Part shown: in pieces, positions 1 through 6,136 of the stretch
Numbering within the stretch: position 1 is the stretch's first letter
Layout: every line of letters begins with the position of its first letter
NCBI GenBank assembly: GCA_011046055.1
Contig: DSBN01000287.1
Location: 1-10,225, forward strand
Source: Sediminispirochaeta sp.
Lineage (GTDB): Bacteria; Spirochaetota; Spirochaetia; DSM-16054; Sediminispirochaetaceae
DNA: 10,225 bases
Direction: 5' to 3'
Notes under the pieces: model-generated
What the model was told of the DNA's origin: nothing
What the model saw: the letters and a program-made list of their open reading frames with translations, nothing else
Database searches by the model: none
Made by a program: the position numbers and the translations under genes

Positions 1-11
1 CGGTTTGAGGC

Positions 12-55
12 ATTCTCATTTTGAAGTGTTGATGTCAACACTTCAAAATGAGAAT
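12..55. repeat. 44-bp near-perfect palindrome, copy 1
   Basis: Two 21-bp arms (12-32 and 35-55) are exact reverse complements around a 2-base centre (TG). The left arm begins ATTCTCATTTTGAAGT. No U-tract follows on either strand, so it does not look like a standard intrinsic terminator. A related palindrome lies at 9356-9397; both start their arms with ATTCTCA and contain TTTG followed by AAGT. As DNA it could form a cruciform, and as RNA a long hairpin. It lies about 50 bp upstream of the rhomboid gene. Its function is unknown; a dispersed palindromic repeat is the simplest reading. Confidence 0.9.
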
Positions 56-70
56 TGCTGGGGCGTTTAC

Positions 71-99
71 TTGACCACTGAAGAAAAACTTACTACCTT
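71..99 (+). promoter_or_regulatory. possible sigma-70 promoter of the rhomboid gene
   Basis: TTGACC at 71-76 (five of six bases of the -35 consensus) is followed after 17 bases by TACCTT at 94-99, a weak -10 (three of six). If it is real, transcription would begin at about 105-107, which is the ATG itself. No Shine-Dalgarno sequence exists between it and the gene. The -10 match is poor, so this is tentative. Confidence 0.35.
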
Positions 100-105
100 C
101 TTCCT

Positions 106-759
106 ATGAGAACATCGCCGCTACAAAAACCTTTTCGCTACAGTTACAACAACTACGCCTTTGTGATTATTGTGGTCAACGTTGTGGTCTATTTGCTCAA
201 CAGCATCAATCCACAGAGTCGCCTCTATACCGCCATGATTCCGGGCTTGGTACTGGATCGCGGCTACATTTGGCAGTTTTTCACCTACATGTTCACCCAC
301 GCCGGGTTGAGTCATATTCTGTTCAACATGTTGGGAATCTTTTTTTTCGGAGTACAGGTCGAACGAAGGATGGGGAGCAAGGAGTTCCTGCTCTTTTATC
401 TGGGCTCAGGGCTCTTAGCTGGAATATTCTCCTTCGTGGTGTACATTTTCACCGGAATGTACGGGGTGATCCTCCTGGGGGCCTCAGGAGCGGTCTTTGC
501 GGTACTTTTGGCCTTCGCCGTCTACTACCCTCACGCCAATATCTACCTGATGGGGATATTCCCGATCCGGGCTCCGGTCCTGGTCATTGGCTATACCGCG
601 ATAGAGCTGTTCAACCAGGTCTTCGGGATGCAGAGCGGAGTCGCCCACCTGACCCACCTGGCCGGCTTCGGTTTCGCCTTCCTCTACTTCGTGATCCGCT
701 TGGGGATCAATCCCATCGATTCTTTTCGCAGCGGGGGCAGAGGCGGATATTGGCGCTGA
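106..759 (+). CDS. rhomboid family intramembrane serine protease
   Basis: A polytopic membrane protein of 217 residues with the compact six-helix rhomboid layout. It would cleave transmembrane substrates inside the cytoplasmic membrane. Visible signatures are H65-x4-H70-x3-N74 (THAGLSHILFN, matching H145/H150/N154 of E. coli GlpG), the nucleophile motif GASG with S127, and the helix-6 motif HLAGFGF with catalytic H184; H181 lies just before it. The first membrane segment is at about residues 17-32. The C-terminal tail after residue 200 is short, basic and glycine-rich. ATG 106 is the only start that fits, because an in-frame TGA lies at 79-81 and the family's N-terminal segment begins right after it. 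No Shine-Dalgarno sequence precedes it. The next gene begins within a few bases of the stop, so the two are probably cotranscribed. The substrate cannot be told from sequence. Confidence 0.94.
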   Translation: MRTSPLQKPFRYSYNNYAFVIIVVNVVVYLLNSINPQSRLYTAMIPGLVLDRGYIWQFFTYMFTHAGLSHILFNMLGIFFFGVQVERRMGSKEFLLFYLGSGLLAGIFSFVVYIFTGMYGVILLGASGAVFAVLLAFAVYYPHANIYLMGIFPIRAPVLVIGYTAIELFNQVFGMQSGVAHLTHLAGFGFAFLYFVIRLGINPIDSFRSGGRGGYWR

Positions 760-764
760 TTGGT

Positions 765-1454
765 GTGGAGAAACGGACGATTTTCCCGGTCTTGCTCTTT
801 TTCACCCTAAGTATCTCTTTGTCGCTTCCTCCTATTACGGCTTTGGAAAATCTTGAAGATGTCCTGGTGGCGGAGTTCTGGACCGAGCTGGACCCGATGG
901 TCGGCGAGGGCAGCTCTCGTCCGTTGAGCCAAGAGGAGGCGATCCGACGCTGCCTGGAGGAGGCTCGATTGGTACTCTCGGGGATGATCTACGGGTACGA
1001 AGTGCGCTACACTCCCTCCGATCGATCACGGCAGATAGAAGAGCTCATCGAGATAGAGCCTCGGGAAAGTATCCCCCGGGGCGACCCGGCCCTACGGGTT
1101 ATGAACACGCGAATGGTCGACAACCGTTATTATATTCGGGTCCGCTACAATCTGAAGGAGTATCAGATACACCGCCGTCAGGCTTGGGCGACCAATACCT
1201 ACCAGTCCGCCGGCGGTCGTGGGAACGTCTCTCTGCAGGAGGGGTATCGTGGTAAATTCCGTTCCTTCGAGGAGGCGATTAAAAACGCGCTGAGAGCCTA
1301 CCTGCAGGCTCGGGAGCGGAACAAGCCCCGGGAAATCAGCGCCCAGGTGGCGTATCAAGAACCGCCGTACACCCGTATTGATGCCGGCGGTTATCACAGC
1401 AAAGTTCGTATAAAACTCAAGATCAAAGAGCTGCAGCCCTACAGCGCCTATTGA
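765..1454 (+). CDS. secreted protein of unknown function with two similar halves
   Basis: I do not recognise the family. From GTG 765 the product is 229 residues and begins with a convincing signal peptide: basic MEKR, a hydrophobic core to about residue 22, and a likely cleavage after ITA at residue 26. It should therefore be periplasmic or exported. The mature part has two modules of the same plan. Residues about 54-135 run LSQEEAIRRCLEEAR, then GYEVRY, then YYIRVRYNL. Residues about 165-223 run FEEAIKNALRAYLQAR, then EISAQVAY, then KVRIKLKI. Each is predicted as a helix followed by beta strands. An alternative start is TTG 750, which has AGAGG at 739-743 six bases upstream, overlaps the rhomboid stop by 10 bp and adds five residues. 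GTG 765 gives the cleaner signal peptide but lacks a ribosome site. It probably forms an operon with the rhomboid gene. Confidence 0.8.
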   Translation: MEKRTIFPVLLFFTLSISLSLPPITALENLEDVLVAEFWTELDPMVGEGSSRPLSQEEAIRRCLEEARLVLSGMIYGYEVRYTPSDRSRQIEELIEIEPRESIPRGDPALRVMNTRMVDNRYYIRVRYNLKEYQIHRRQAWATNTYQSAGGRGNVSLQEGYRGKFRSFEEAIKNALRAYLQARERNKPREISAQVAYQEPPYTRIDAGGYHSKVRIKLKIKELQPYSAY

Positions 1455-1479
1455 ACCGTTTCATGTTCTACGCTGCCTA

Positions 1480-1507
1480 CCGAAGCCGGCAAAAGCGCCG
1501 GCTTCGG
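1480..1507. terminator. GC-rich hairpin between convergent genes
   Basis: Perfect 11-bp inverted repeat, CCGAAGCCGGC and its complement, around a 6-base loop (1491-1496). It sits between the convergent 3' ends of the secreted-protein gene (stop at 1454) and aspS (stop at 1534), where a shared bidirectional terminator is expected. Neither side has a T-run, so it would not act as a classic intrinsic terminator without help. Confidence 0.55.
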
Positions 1508-1533
1508 CGGTGCGTGGAGCGTCTGAGCGGAAT

Positions 1534-3321
1534 CTATTGGTCGGTGTTCTCTTCTTCCGGCAGATCGAGCGCTATGTGCAGCTCCTTGAGCTGCTTCTCG
1601 TCTACCAAGGAAGGGGAGTCGTCCATGGGGCTGACTCCGACGTTGTTCTTCGGAAAGGGGATCACCTCTTTTATAGAATCTTCCTGAGCCATGATCATAA
1701 TCAGCCGGTCCAGACCCGGGGCGATGCCGCCGTGGGGGGGAGGACCGTAGCGGAAGGCCTTCAGCAGGAAGCCGAAGCGCCGCTGGGCCTCCTCTTCGGA
1801 GAAACCGACAATGTTGAAAATACGCTTCTGTATCTCCGGGTCATGGATCCTGATCGAACCGGAGGCCAGTTCGTAACCGTTACAGACCAGGTCGTAGAGG
1901 TCGCCCTTCACCGAACCGGGGTCCTCCTCGAGCCGCTCCAGGTACTGCTCCTGGGGCATGGTGAACATGTGGTGGGCCGCTTCCCACCGTCCGTCCTCCT
2001 CGTCCCACTCAAAGAGGGGGAAATCCACTATCCAGGCAAATCGGAAGGTGCCGGGAGTGGCCAGTTCGAGCTCCTTGCCCAGGCGGCTGCGTACCGCTCC
2101 CAGGGAGGTACAGGCGGTCTCCCAGCGGTCGGCTACCGCCAGAATCAGGTCACCCGCCTCGGCGCCTAGACTGTCGATGATCTCCTGCGCCTGAGCGGAA
2201 AAGAATTTGGCGACTCCTCCGTCGAGACCGTGCTCGGTCACCTTCATCCAGGCCAAACCCTTGGCGCCGTAGATCTTGGCCTCCTCTTCGAGCTGGTTGA
2301 TCCGTTTGCGGGAGTAGTTCCCGCAGCCCGGGGCCAGGAGCGCCTTCACCGCGCCGCCGTCCTGGAGTACCGACTTGAAGGCGTTGAAGTCGCTCCGTTC
2401 GGCGAAGGAGGCAAAATCCTGCATGGCCAGGTCGAAGCGAAGGTCCGGTTTGTCGCTGCCGTAGAGGTTCATCGCGTCGTGGTAGGTGATGCGGGGGAAG
2501 GGAGTCTCCAGGTCTACATCGAGGGTCTGCTTGAAGACGTGGGACATCATCCCTTCGACCACCTCGAATACGTCCTCTTTGGAGACAAAACTCATCTCCA
2601 TGTCGATCTGGGTGTGTTCCAGCTGCCGGTCACCCCGAGCGTCTTCGTCGCGAAAACAGTGGGCGATCTGGAAGTAGCGGTCGAAGCCGGAAACCATCAG
2701 GATCTGCTTGAAGAGCTGTGGGCTCTGAGGCAGTGCGTAGAACTTGCCCGGGTGAATGCGCGAGGGGACCAGGAAGTCTCGTGCCCCTTCGGGCGTGGAT
2801 TTGATCAGGTTCGGCGTTTCGATCTCCATGAAGCCGAACTTTTTCAAATACTCCCGTACGGCGAAGGTCGCGTCGGTACGGAGCTTGATCTTGCGCTGCA
2901 TGCTGAAGGAGCGCAGGTCCAGATAACGGTAACTGAGACGGAGGTCTTCTTTGGCGTCCGATTTTTCGTCGATGTGGAACGGCAGAGGGTCGCAGCTGCT
3001 GAGTACCTCCAGCTCTTTCGTCTGCACTTCGATATCTCCGGTGCTCATATCGGGATTGACCATCTCCGCGGGTCGTTCCCGTACCACGCCTCGAACTGCC
3101 ACACAAAACTCCCGCTTCAGCTCACTCGCCTTTTGACGCAGGGCTTCCTGGGCGTTTTCATCGATGACTATCTGGGTCACCCCATAACGATCGCGGAGGC
3201 TGATAAAATGAATCCCTCCGTGATCGCGTATACGGTGCACCCAGCCGTTCAAAGTGACCTCGCGGCCGGTCCACTCCTTGGATAACTCACCACAAGTTGC
3301 CGTTCTTTTCATCTTTTCCAT
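1534..3321 (-). CDS. aspS: aspartyl-tRNA synthetase
   Basis: A class II synthetase that charges tRNA with aspartate in the cytoplasm. At 595 residues it has the usual bacterial length. The N-terminal OB-fold anticodon domain (about 1-110) contains GWVHRIRDHGG. The catalytic core shows the flipping loop TPEGARDF (176-183), QSPQLFKQ (199-206), motif 2 FRDEDARGDRQLEHTQID (223-240), and motif 3 GGIAPGLDRL (531-540) with the ATP-binding R539. A GAD insertion lies between about 290 and 420, as in bacterial enzymes. H34 follows RD at the position where discriminating enzymes such as that of E. coli carry Leu, so it may also charge tRNA-Asn (inference). The first ATG (3321) has no good ribosome site. 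An ATG three codons on (3312) is preceded by GGAAAAG and is an equally possible start. The gene lies 33 bp downstream of the zinc-ribbon gene on the same strand and is probably its operon partner. Confidence 0.98.
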   Translation of the reverse strand: MEKMKRTATCGELSKEWTGREVTLNGWVHRIRDHGGIHFISLRDRYGVTQIVIDENAQEALRQKASELKREFCVAVRGVVRERPAEMVNPDMSTGDIEVQTKELEVLSSCDPLPFHIDEKSDAKEDLRLSYRYLDLRSFSMQRKIKLRTDATFAVREYLKKFGFMEIETPNLIKSTPEGARDFLVPSRIHPGKFYALPQSPQLFKQILMVSGFDRYFQIAHCFRDEDARGDRQLEHTQIDMEMSFVSKEDVFEVVEGMMSHVFKQTLDVDLETPFPRITYHDAMNLYGSDKPDLRFDLAMQDFASFAERSDFNAFKSVLQDGGAVKALLAPGCGNYSRKRINQLEEEAKIYGAKGLAWMKVTEHGLDGGVAKFFSAQAQEIIDSLGAEAGDLILAVADRWETACTSLGAVRSRLGKELELATPGTFRFAWIVDFPLFEWDEEDGRWEAAHHMFTMPQEQYLERLEEDPGSVKGDLYDLVCNGYELASGSIRIHDPEIQKRIFNIVGFSEEEAQRRFGFLLKAFRYGPPPHGGIAPGLDRLIMIMAQEDSIKEVIPFPKNNVGVSPMDDSPSLVDEKQLKELHIALDLPEEENTDQ

Positions 3322-3354
3322 GAAAAAGACTTTAGCATTACAATATTGAACTGT

Positions 3355-3774
3355 TCAAGTCTGAGATCTACCGCGGCGGTAACATTGGCTGCAGCCCAGG
3401 ACGTGGACGTGTCGGCGGTTCTGCCCCTGGAAAAAACGGGCGAAGATTAAATCCGCCGGTTCGAGTCGCTTTTTACAGACCGGGCAGTAGCGGGGCGCTA
3501 TATCGACCGGGGATGAACCGGCGGTGTCGCCTCCGGGCCGATAGCAGTAGGGGCATCCGTATATCTCCATGAAGCCGTCGGGCTGACCCGGGTAGAGTAC
3601 CGATTTGACCCTCTCGTGTCGTTGTAATGGAGAGCCGCAGAGGGGACAGTGGCGAAAGGTTTTCTTTTGGTCTTCGGTTGGGGCGGTTTTTCCGTTCGCG
3701 GCGCTGCTATAGGACTCCTTTCGCCGGCGTCCGTACAGCAGAAGAACCGTCAAGAGTAGGGCGCTCGAGATCAA
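3355..3774 (-). CDS. membrane-anchored double zinc-ribbon protein, unknown function
   Basis: A product of about 139 residues with one N-terminal membrane helix (about 3-15), a basic stop-transfer patch (GRRRK), a polar linker, and four CxxC knuckles: C43/C46, C74/C77, C97/C100 and C128/C131. Together they suggest two zinc ribbons facing the cytoplasm. No enzymatic motif is visible, and I do not recognise a named family. The start is uncertain. The only canonical candidate is TTG 3774, which lies 23 bases from the AAGGAG at 3798-3803. That site is ideally spaced (8 bases) from an in-frame ATC at 3787-3789, which would give an N-terminus MEYLILISSALLL; see findings. The gene is followed after 33 bp by aspS, which suggests cotranscription. 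It is divergent from rsmI. Confidence 0.75.
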   Translation of the reverse strand: MISSALLLTVLLLYGRRRKESYSSAANGKTAPTEDQKKTFRHCPLCGSPLQRHERVKSVLYPGQPDGFMEIYGCPYCYRPGGDTAGSSPVDIAPRYCPVCKKRLEPADLIFARFFQGQNRRHVHVLGCSQCYRRGRSQT

Positions 3775-3797
3775 AATCAGGTATTCGATAGCCAGGG

Positions 3798-3803
3798 CTC
3801 CTT
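3798..3803 (-). promoter_or_regulatory. ribosome binding site that questions the start of the zinc-ribbon gene
   Basis: On the minus strand the sequence reads AAGGAG, the only good Shine-Dalgarno sequence ahead of this gene. It is 23 bases from TTG 3774 but 8 bases from ATC 3789, and only 2 bases from CTG 3795. All three codons are in the same frame. Confidence 0.55.
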
Positions 3804-3822
3804 TTCTAAATGCTGAGGGACC

Positions 3823-3851
3823 TTGTTCAAGTCAATTGTAGCGGTTACAAT
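3823..3851 (+). promoter_or_regulatory. sigma-70 promoter of rsmI, likely leaderless
   Basis: TTGTTC at 3823-3828, a 17-base spacer and TACAAT at 3846-3851 (five of six -10 bases). The expected transcription start, about 6-8 bases after the -10, falls on the GTG start codon at 3857 or right next to it. The -10 is also the right arm of a perfect 6-bp inverted repeat, ATTGTA-N5-TACAAT (3835-3851), which could be an operator. Confidence 0.6.
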
Positions 3852-3856
3852 GACCC

Positions 3857-4537
3857 GTGGCAACGCTCTATATCGTCGCAACCCCGATTGGGAACCTACA
3901 GGATATCACGTTCCGAGCTCTGGAGACTCTTCGAGGGGTGGATACCGTCGCCTGCGAAGACACGCGGCACACGGGAAAGCTGCTCAAGCACTTCGAGATA
4001 TCCAAGCCTCTGTTGAGTTGTCGATCTCAGAACGAAGAACAGGCGGCGGTCAGGATCATCGGTCTGCTGCGGGAGGGGCGTGATGTAGCCTACGTCAGCG
4101 ATGCCGGAACGCCGGGGCTCAGTGATCCCGGGGCCAGGTTGGTCCAGGCTGTGCGGCGGGAGGGGATACCGGTGGTGCCTATTCCGGGACCTTCGGCCTT
4201 GACGACGCTGATAAGCGCCTCGGGCATGACCGGGCGGAGCTTCATTTTTGATGGATTTCTCAGCCCCAAGGCCGGTAAGCGGCAAAAAAGGCTTGATGAG
4301 CTTCTGGAAAGGGAAGAAAACTTCGTTCTCTACGAATCGCCCCACAGAATAGTGAAGATTCTGGCCTATATCGCCGAAAAAGAACCAGGGCGTGAAGTTT
4401 TTTTGGGTCGCGAGCTGACCAAACTCCACGAAGAGCGCCTCTACGGGACGGCACTTGAGCTGTTTGAGGACTTGAACGACCGGAAAAGTATCAAAGGCGA
4501 GATAGTGATACTTGTTTCCGGGAAGAAAAAGAGTTAA
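3857..4537 (+). CDS. rsmI: 16S rRNA (cytidine-1402 2'-O)-methyltransferase
   Basis: A SAM-dependent tetrapyrrole-methylase-fold enzyme that 2'-O-methylates C1402 of 16S rRNA in the decoding centre. The family signatures are all present: LYIVATPIGNLQDIT (4-18), CEDTRHTGKLL (33-43), VSDAGTPGLSDPGARL (80-95), IPGPSALTTLISASG, and RELTKLHEE near residue 190. At 226 residues it is shorter than the E. coli protein (286): it stops right after the conserved GEIVILVSG strand and lacks the usual C-terminal helical domain. GTG 3857 is the only possible start, because an in-frame TGA at 3851-3853 lies just upstream and the family's first strand follows immediately. No Shine-Dalgarno sequence is present. 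The gene is divergent from the zinc-ribbon gene, and flgM follows 49 bp downstream. Confidence 0.97.
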   Translation: MATLYIVATPIGNLQDITFRALETLRGVDTVACEDTRHTGKLLKHFEISKPLLSCRSQNEEQAAVRIIGLLREGRDVAYVSDAGTPGLSDPGARLVQAVRREGIPVVPIPGPSALTTLISASGMTGRSFIFDGFLSPKAGKRQKRLDELLEREENFVLYESPHRIVKILAYIAEKEPGREVFLGRELTKLHEERLYGTALELFEDLNDRKSIKGEIVILVSGKKKS

Positions 4538-4561
4538 AATCTATGAAGAAGCTGACGATAA
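4535..4561 (+). promoter_or_regulatory. sigma-28 (FliA-type) promoter of flgM
   Basis: TAAA at 4535-4538, exactly 15 bases, then GACGATAA at 4554-4561. This matches the FliA consensus TAAA-N15-GCCGATAA with a single mismatch. The TAAA overlaps the TAA stop codon of rsmI (4535-4537). The expected start would leave a leader of about 20 bases with a good ribosome site. A sigma-28 promoter ahead of flgM fits the known late flagellar expression of this anti-sigma factor in other bacteria. Confidence 0.8.
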
Positions 4562-4586
4562 GTATATTGAAAGGTAGGAGTCGGGA

Positions 4587-4874
4587 ATGAATATTGAAGG
4601 TATAGGACCTATCGATCCGATATCGAAGCTTACAAAGGGTCACAAAACACAACAAACACCGAAAACCGGTGAGAAAGATTCGATAAATATCTCCTCGGAT
4701 GCGAAGACTATGGGAGAGGTCTACAGGATCGCCGAGCAGGTAAAAGCTGCCGATGATATTCGCTGGGACCGAGTCGAGGAGGTCAAGCGGAAGCTCCAAG
4801 ACCCGAACTACATCAACGATACGGTTGTCGATGATCTGGCTGACTCGATGATGAAACTTTTCGATATAACCTAG
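4587..4874 (+). CDS. flgM: FlgM-like anti-sigma-28 factor
   Basis: A 95-residue protein with the FlgM plan. The N-terminus MNIEGIGPIDPISKL is followed by a polar, probably disordered linker (about 15-32), then INISSDAKTMGEVYRIAEQV, DDIRWDRVEEVKRKLQDPNY, and a last helix VVDDLADSMMKLF. In the family the C-terminal half binds and inhibits FliA, and the protein is exported through the finished hook-basal body, which releases late flagellar transcription. ATG 4587 is preceded by AGGAG (4576-4580) at 6 bases. A sigma-28-type promoter lies directly upstream and an intrinsic terminator downstream, so it is a self-contained unit that can also receive read-through from rsmI. No flagellar structural gene lies in the window. 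FlgM identity is by sequence pattern only. Confidence 0.9.
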   Translation: MNIEGIGPIDPISKLTKGHKTQQTPKTGEKDSINISSDAKTMGEVYRIAEQVKAADDIRWDRVEEVKRKLQDPNYINDTVVDDLADSMMKLFDIT

Positions 4875-4898
4875 ACCCATACCTGCACAAAAAAGGCA

Positions 4899-4927
4899 TT
4901 GATGATATGATGGACGGGGAGCAAAAT
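4899..4927 (+). promoter_or_regulatory. weak candidate promoter inside the terminator
   Basis: TTGATG at 4899-4904, 17 bases, then CAAAAT at 4922-4927, which lies in the loop of the flgM terminator. Each hexamer has four of six consensus bases. It would give the ADH-like gene a leader of about 40 bases. No better promoter was found for that gene. Confidence 0.3.
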
Positions 4928-4941
4928 CTCCGTCTTTTTTT
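4913..4941 (+). terminator. intrinsic terminator after flgM
   Basis: The 8-bp stem at 4913-4920 / 4927-4934 (one G-U pair) with a 6-base loop is followed by seven T. It lies 38 bp after the flgM stop. An outer 10-bp repeat, GCACAAAAAA (4885-4894) with TTTTTTGTGC (4936-4945), encloses it and gives an A-run on the other side, so it may also work on the minus strand. Confidence 0.88.
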
Positions 4942-4974
4942 GTGCCCATACAGATTCTGGCAGAGGGAGGAGCG

Positions 4975-6123
4975 ATGCGCAATCTTGAACTTCAAGTACC
5001 GACAAAGATATTCAGCTTTCCCGGAGCTGTCGGGGGAATAGGGAGGTCCTGCCTTCAAGGCTGCTCACGGGCTATGCTGATCACCAACACCTGGTTTCAG
5101 AGCGGGACCAGCCTCCGGCAGATCCAAGAAGCAGCTGAAGCGAGCGGTATCGAGATCCTTGTTCAACCGGAGGTTACCCCCTTTTCCACTGAGGAGCTGG
5201 TGGACAAGCTCTTGGAGATATCTCGGATCAGTTATATCGAAGCGGTGATCGGCTTTGGCGACGATGCGGCCCTTTCGGTCGCCCGAGCGGTGGCGGTCCT
5301 CCACGGGTCGGTCTTGTCAGCTCAAGAGCTGCGCTCTGACGCGGAGATACGAACGGCGATGCTCCCCTACCTGGAGATCCCCACGGTTTTCTCGACTCAC
5401 TACTTCTTTCGCAGCAGTGTGATCCTCGCGGATCGAAGCGGTCGTGGTGTCCGTTTCGCGGATATACCAGGGTTCAATCCCCGTGTGCTCATCCAGGACC
5501 CCGGTATGCTCAAGGAGGTCTCCCGAAAGCAGCGTCTGGCCTCGCTGCTGGAGACCCTGCTGCTGGCCGTGGAGGGGTACTTTTCGAAGGACGCCACATT
5601 TTTCTCCGATACTCTGCTGCTTCGGGGTATCGGTCTCTCCTTGGATACTCTGCCTCAGCTGCTGGAGAAGCCCGATGACCTATATGTTCTCCACCGGGGA
5701 ATGCAGGCGGGATTTTTTACCGCCTTCGGTATGGCCATGAGCTCCCCTGGCTGGGGTATTGGAAGCGCCCAAGTATTGGCTCGGCTGCAGAAGATTCCTT
5801 CGGCAATCGTAGCCACCATACTCCTGCCCTTTGTACTGGAGTACGGCCTGAAGGTCTGCCCGGAGAAGGTAGCGCGGATGGGCAACATGCTGGGAGAGAA
5901 TATCCGGGGGCTTTCGGTGGTCGCCGCGGCGGATCGGGTGGTGGACTCGATCCGTGCTTCCCTCGGAGTGGAACAGATGCCCGGTCGGCTGAGCGAGCTG
6001 GGAATAGAGGAGCGTCTGCTGAATCAAGCCGCATCACAGGTGATGGAGCTGCCCTTTATCCAGTCGCTGCCGACCCCCATGGGGCTGCAGGAGCTGGTGG
6101 GACAGCTCAAAACCGCGTTTTGA
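4975..6123 (+). CDS. iron-containing alcohol dehydrogenase fold protein, apparently without its metal site
   Basis: 382 residues from ATG 4975, which is preceded by GGGAGGAG. A start 33 bases upstream is possible but would lie in the terminator T-run. Overall length and order fit group III (iron-type) alcohol dehydrogenases: an N-terminal beta-alpha domain, GFGDDAALSVARAVA (93-107) at the position of the GGGSxxDxAKxxA nucleotide loop, IPTVFSTHYFFRSS (135-148) where IPTTAGTGSE is expected, ETLLLAVEGY (193-202) at DALxHAxEAY, and GWGIGSA...KIPSAIVATILLP (259-285) at GLGLVHG...PHGxANAILLP. All three metal histidines appear replaced (L197, S264, S276), and the metal aspartate is Glu193. The GTGSE loop is lost too. 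It is therefore probably a non-catalytic or repurposed member. Only 13 bp separate it from the downstream methyltransferase gene, so they share an operon. Confidence 0.86.
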   Translation: MRNLELQVPTKIFSFPGAVGGIGRSCLQGCSRAMLITNTWFQSGTSLRQIQEAAEASGIEILVQPEVTPFSTEELVDKLLEISRISYIEAVIGFGDDAALSVARAVAVLHGSVLSAQELRSDAEIRTAMLPYLEIPTVFSTHYFFRSSVILADRSGRGVRFADIPGFNPRVLIQDPGMLKEVSRKQRLASLLETLLLAVEGYFSKDATFFSDTLLLRGIGLSLDTLPQLLEKPDDLYVLHRGMQAGFFTAFGMAMSSPGWGIGSAQVLARLQKIPSAIVATILLPFVLEYGLKVCPEKVARMGNMLGENIRGLSVVAAADRVVDSIRASLGVEQMPGRLSELGIEERLLNQAASQVMELPFIQSLPTPMGLQELVGQLKTAF

Positions 6124-6136
6124 GGACCTTCGGCGC

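Noticed and set aside
12..55. CRISPR repeat or array
   Set aside because: A single palindrome with no regularly spaced copies or spacers next to it.
270..764. Extension of the secreted-protein frame back to 270
   Set aside because: It runs through the rhomboid gene in another frame and gives an arginine/proline-rich nonsense sequence; the signal peptide sits at 765.
2230..3285. Long plus-strand frame of 351 codons opposite aspS
   Set aside because: An antisense shadow of aspS, which has all class II synthetase motifs. The shadow product has no recognisable domain and no ribosome site.
3346..3358. TTGAAC-T-GTTCAA palindrome at the zinc-ribbon stop codon
   Set aside because: Short, half inside a coding sequence, and easily due to chance.
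3835..3851. LacI-type operator
   Set aside because: TGTAGCGGTTACA resembles the TGTAAnCGnTTACA pattern but is one base too short, and no regulator is nearby; kept only as an unnamed inverted repeat.
4491..4982. Minus-strand frame of 163 codons across flgM
   Set aside because: It covers the terminator, the sigma-28 promoter and flgM itself in antisense; composition is not protein-like.
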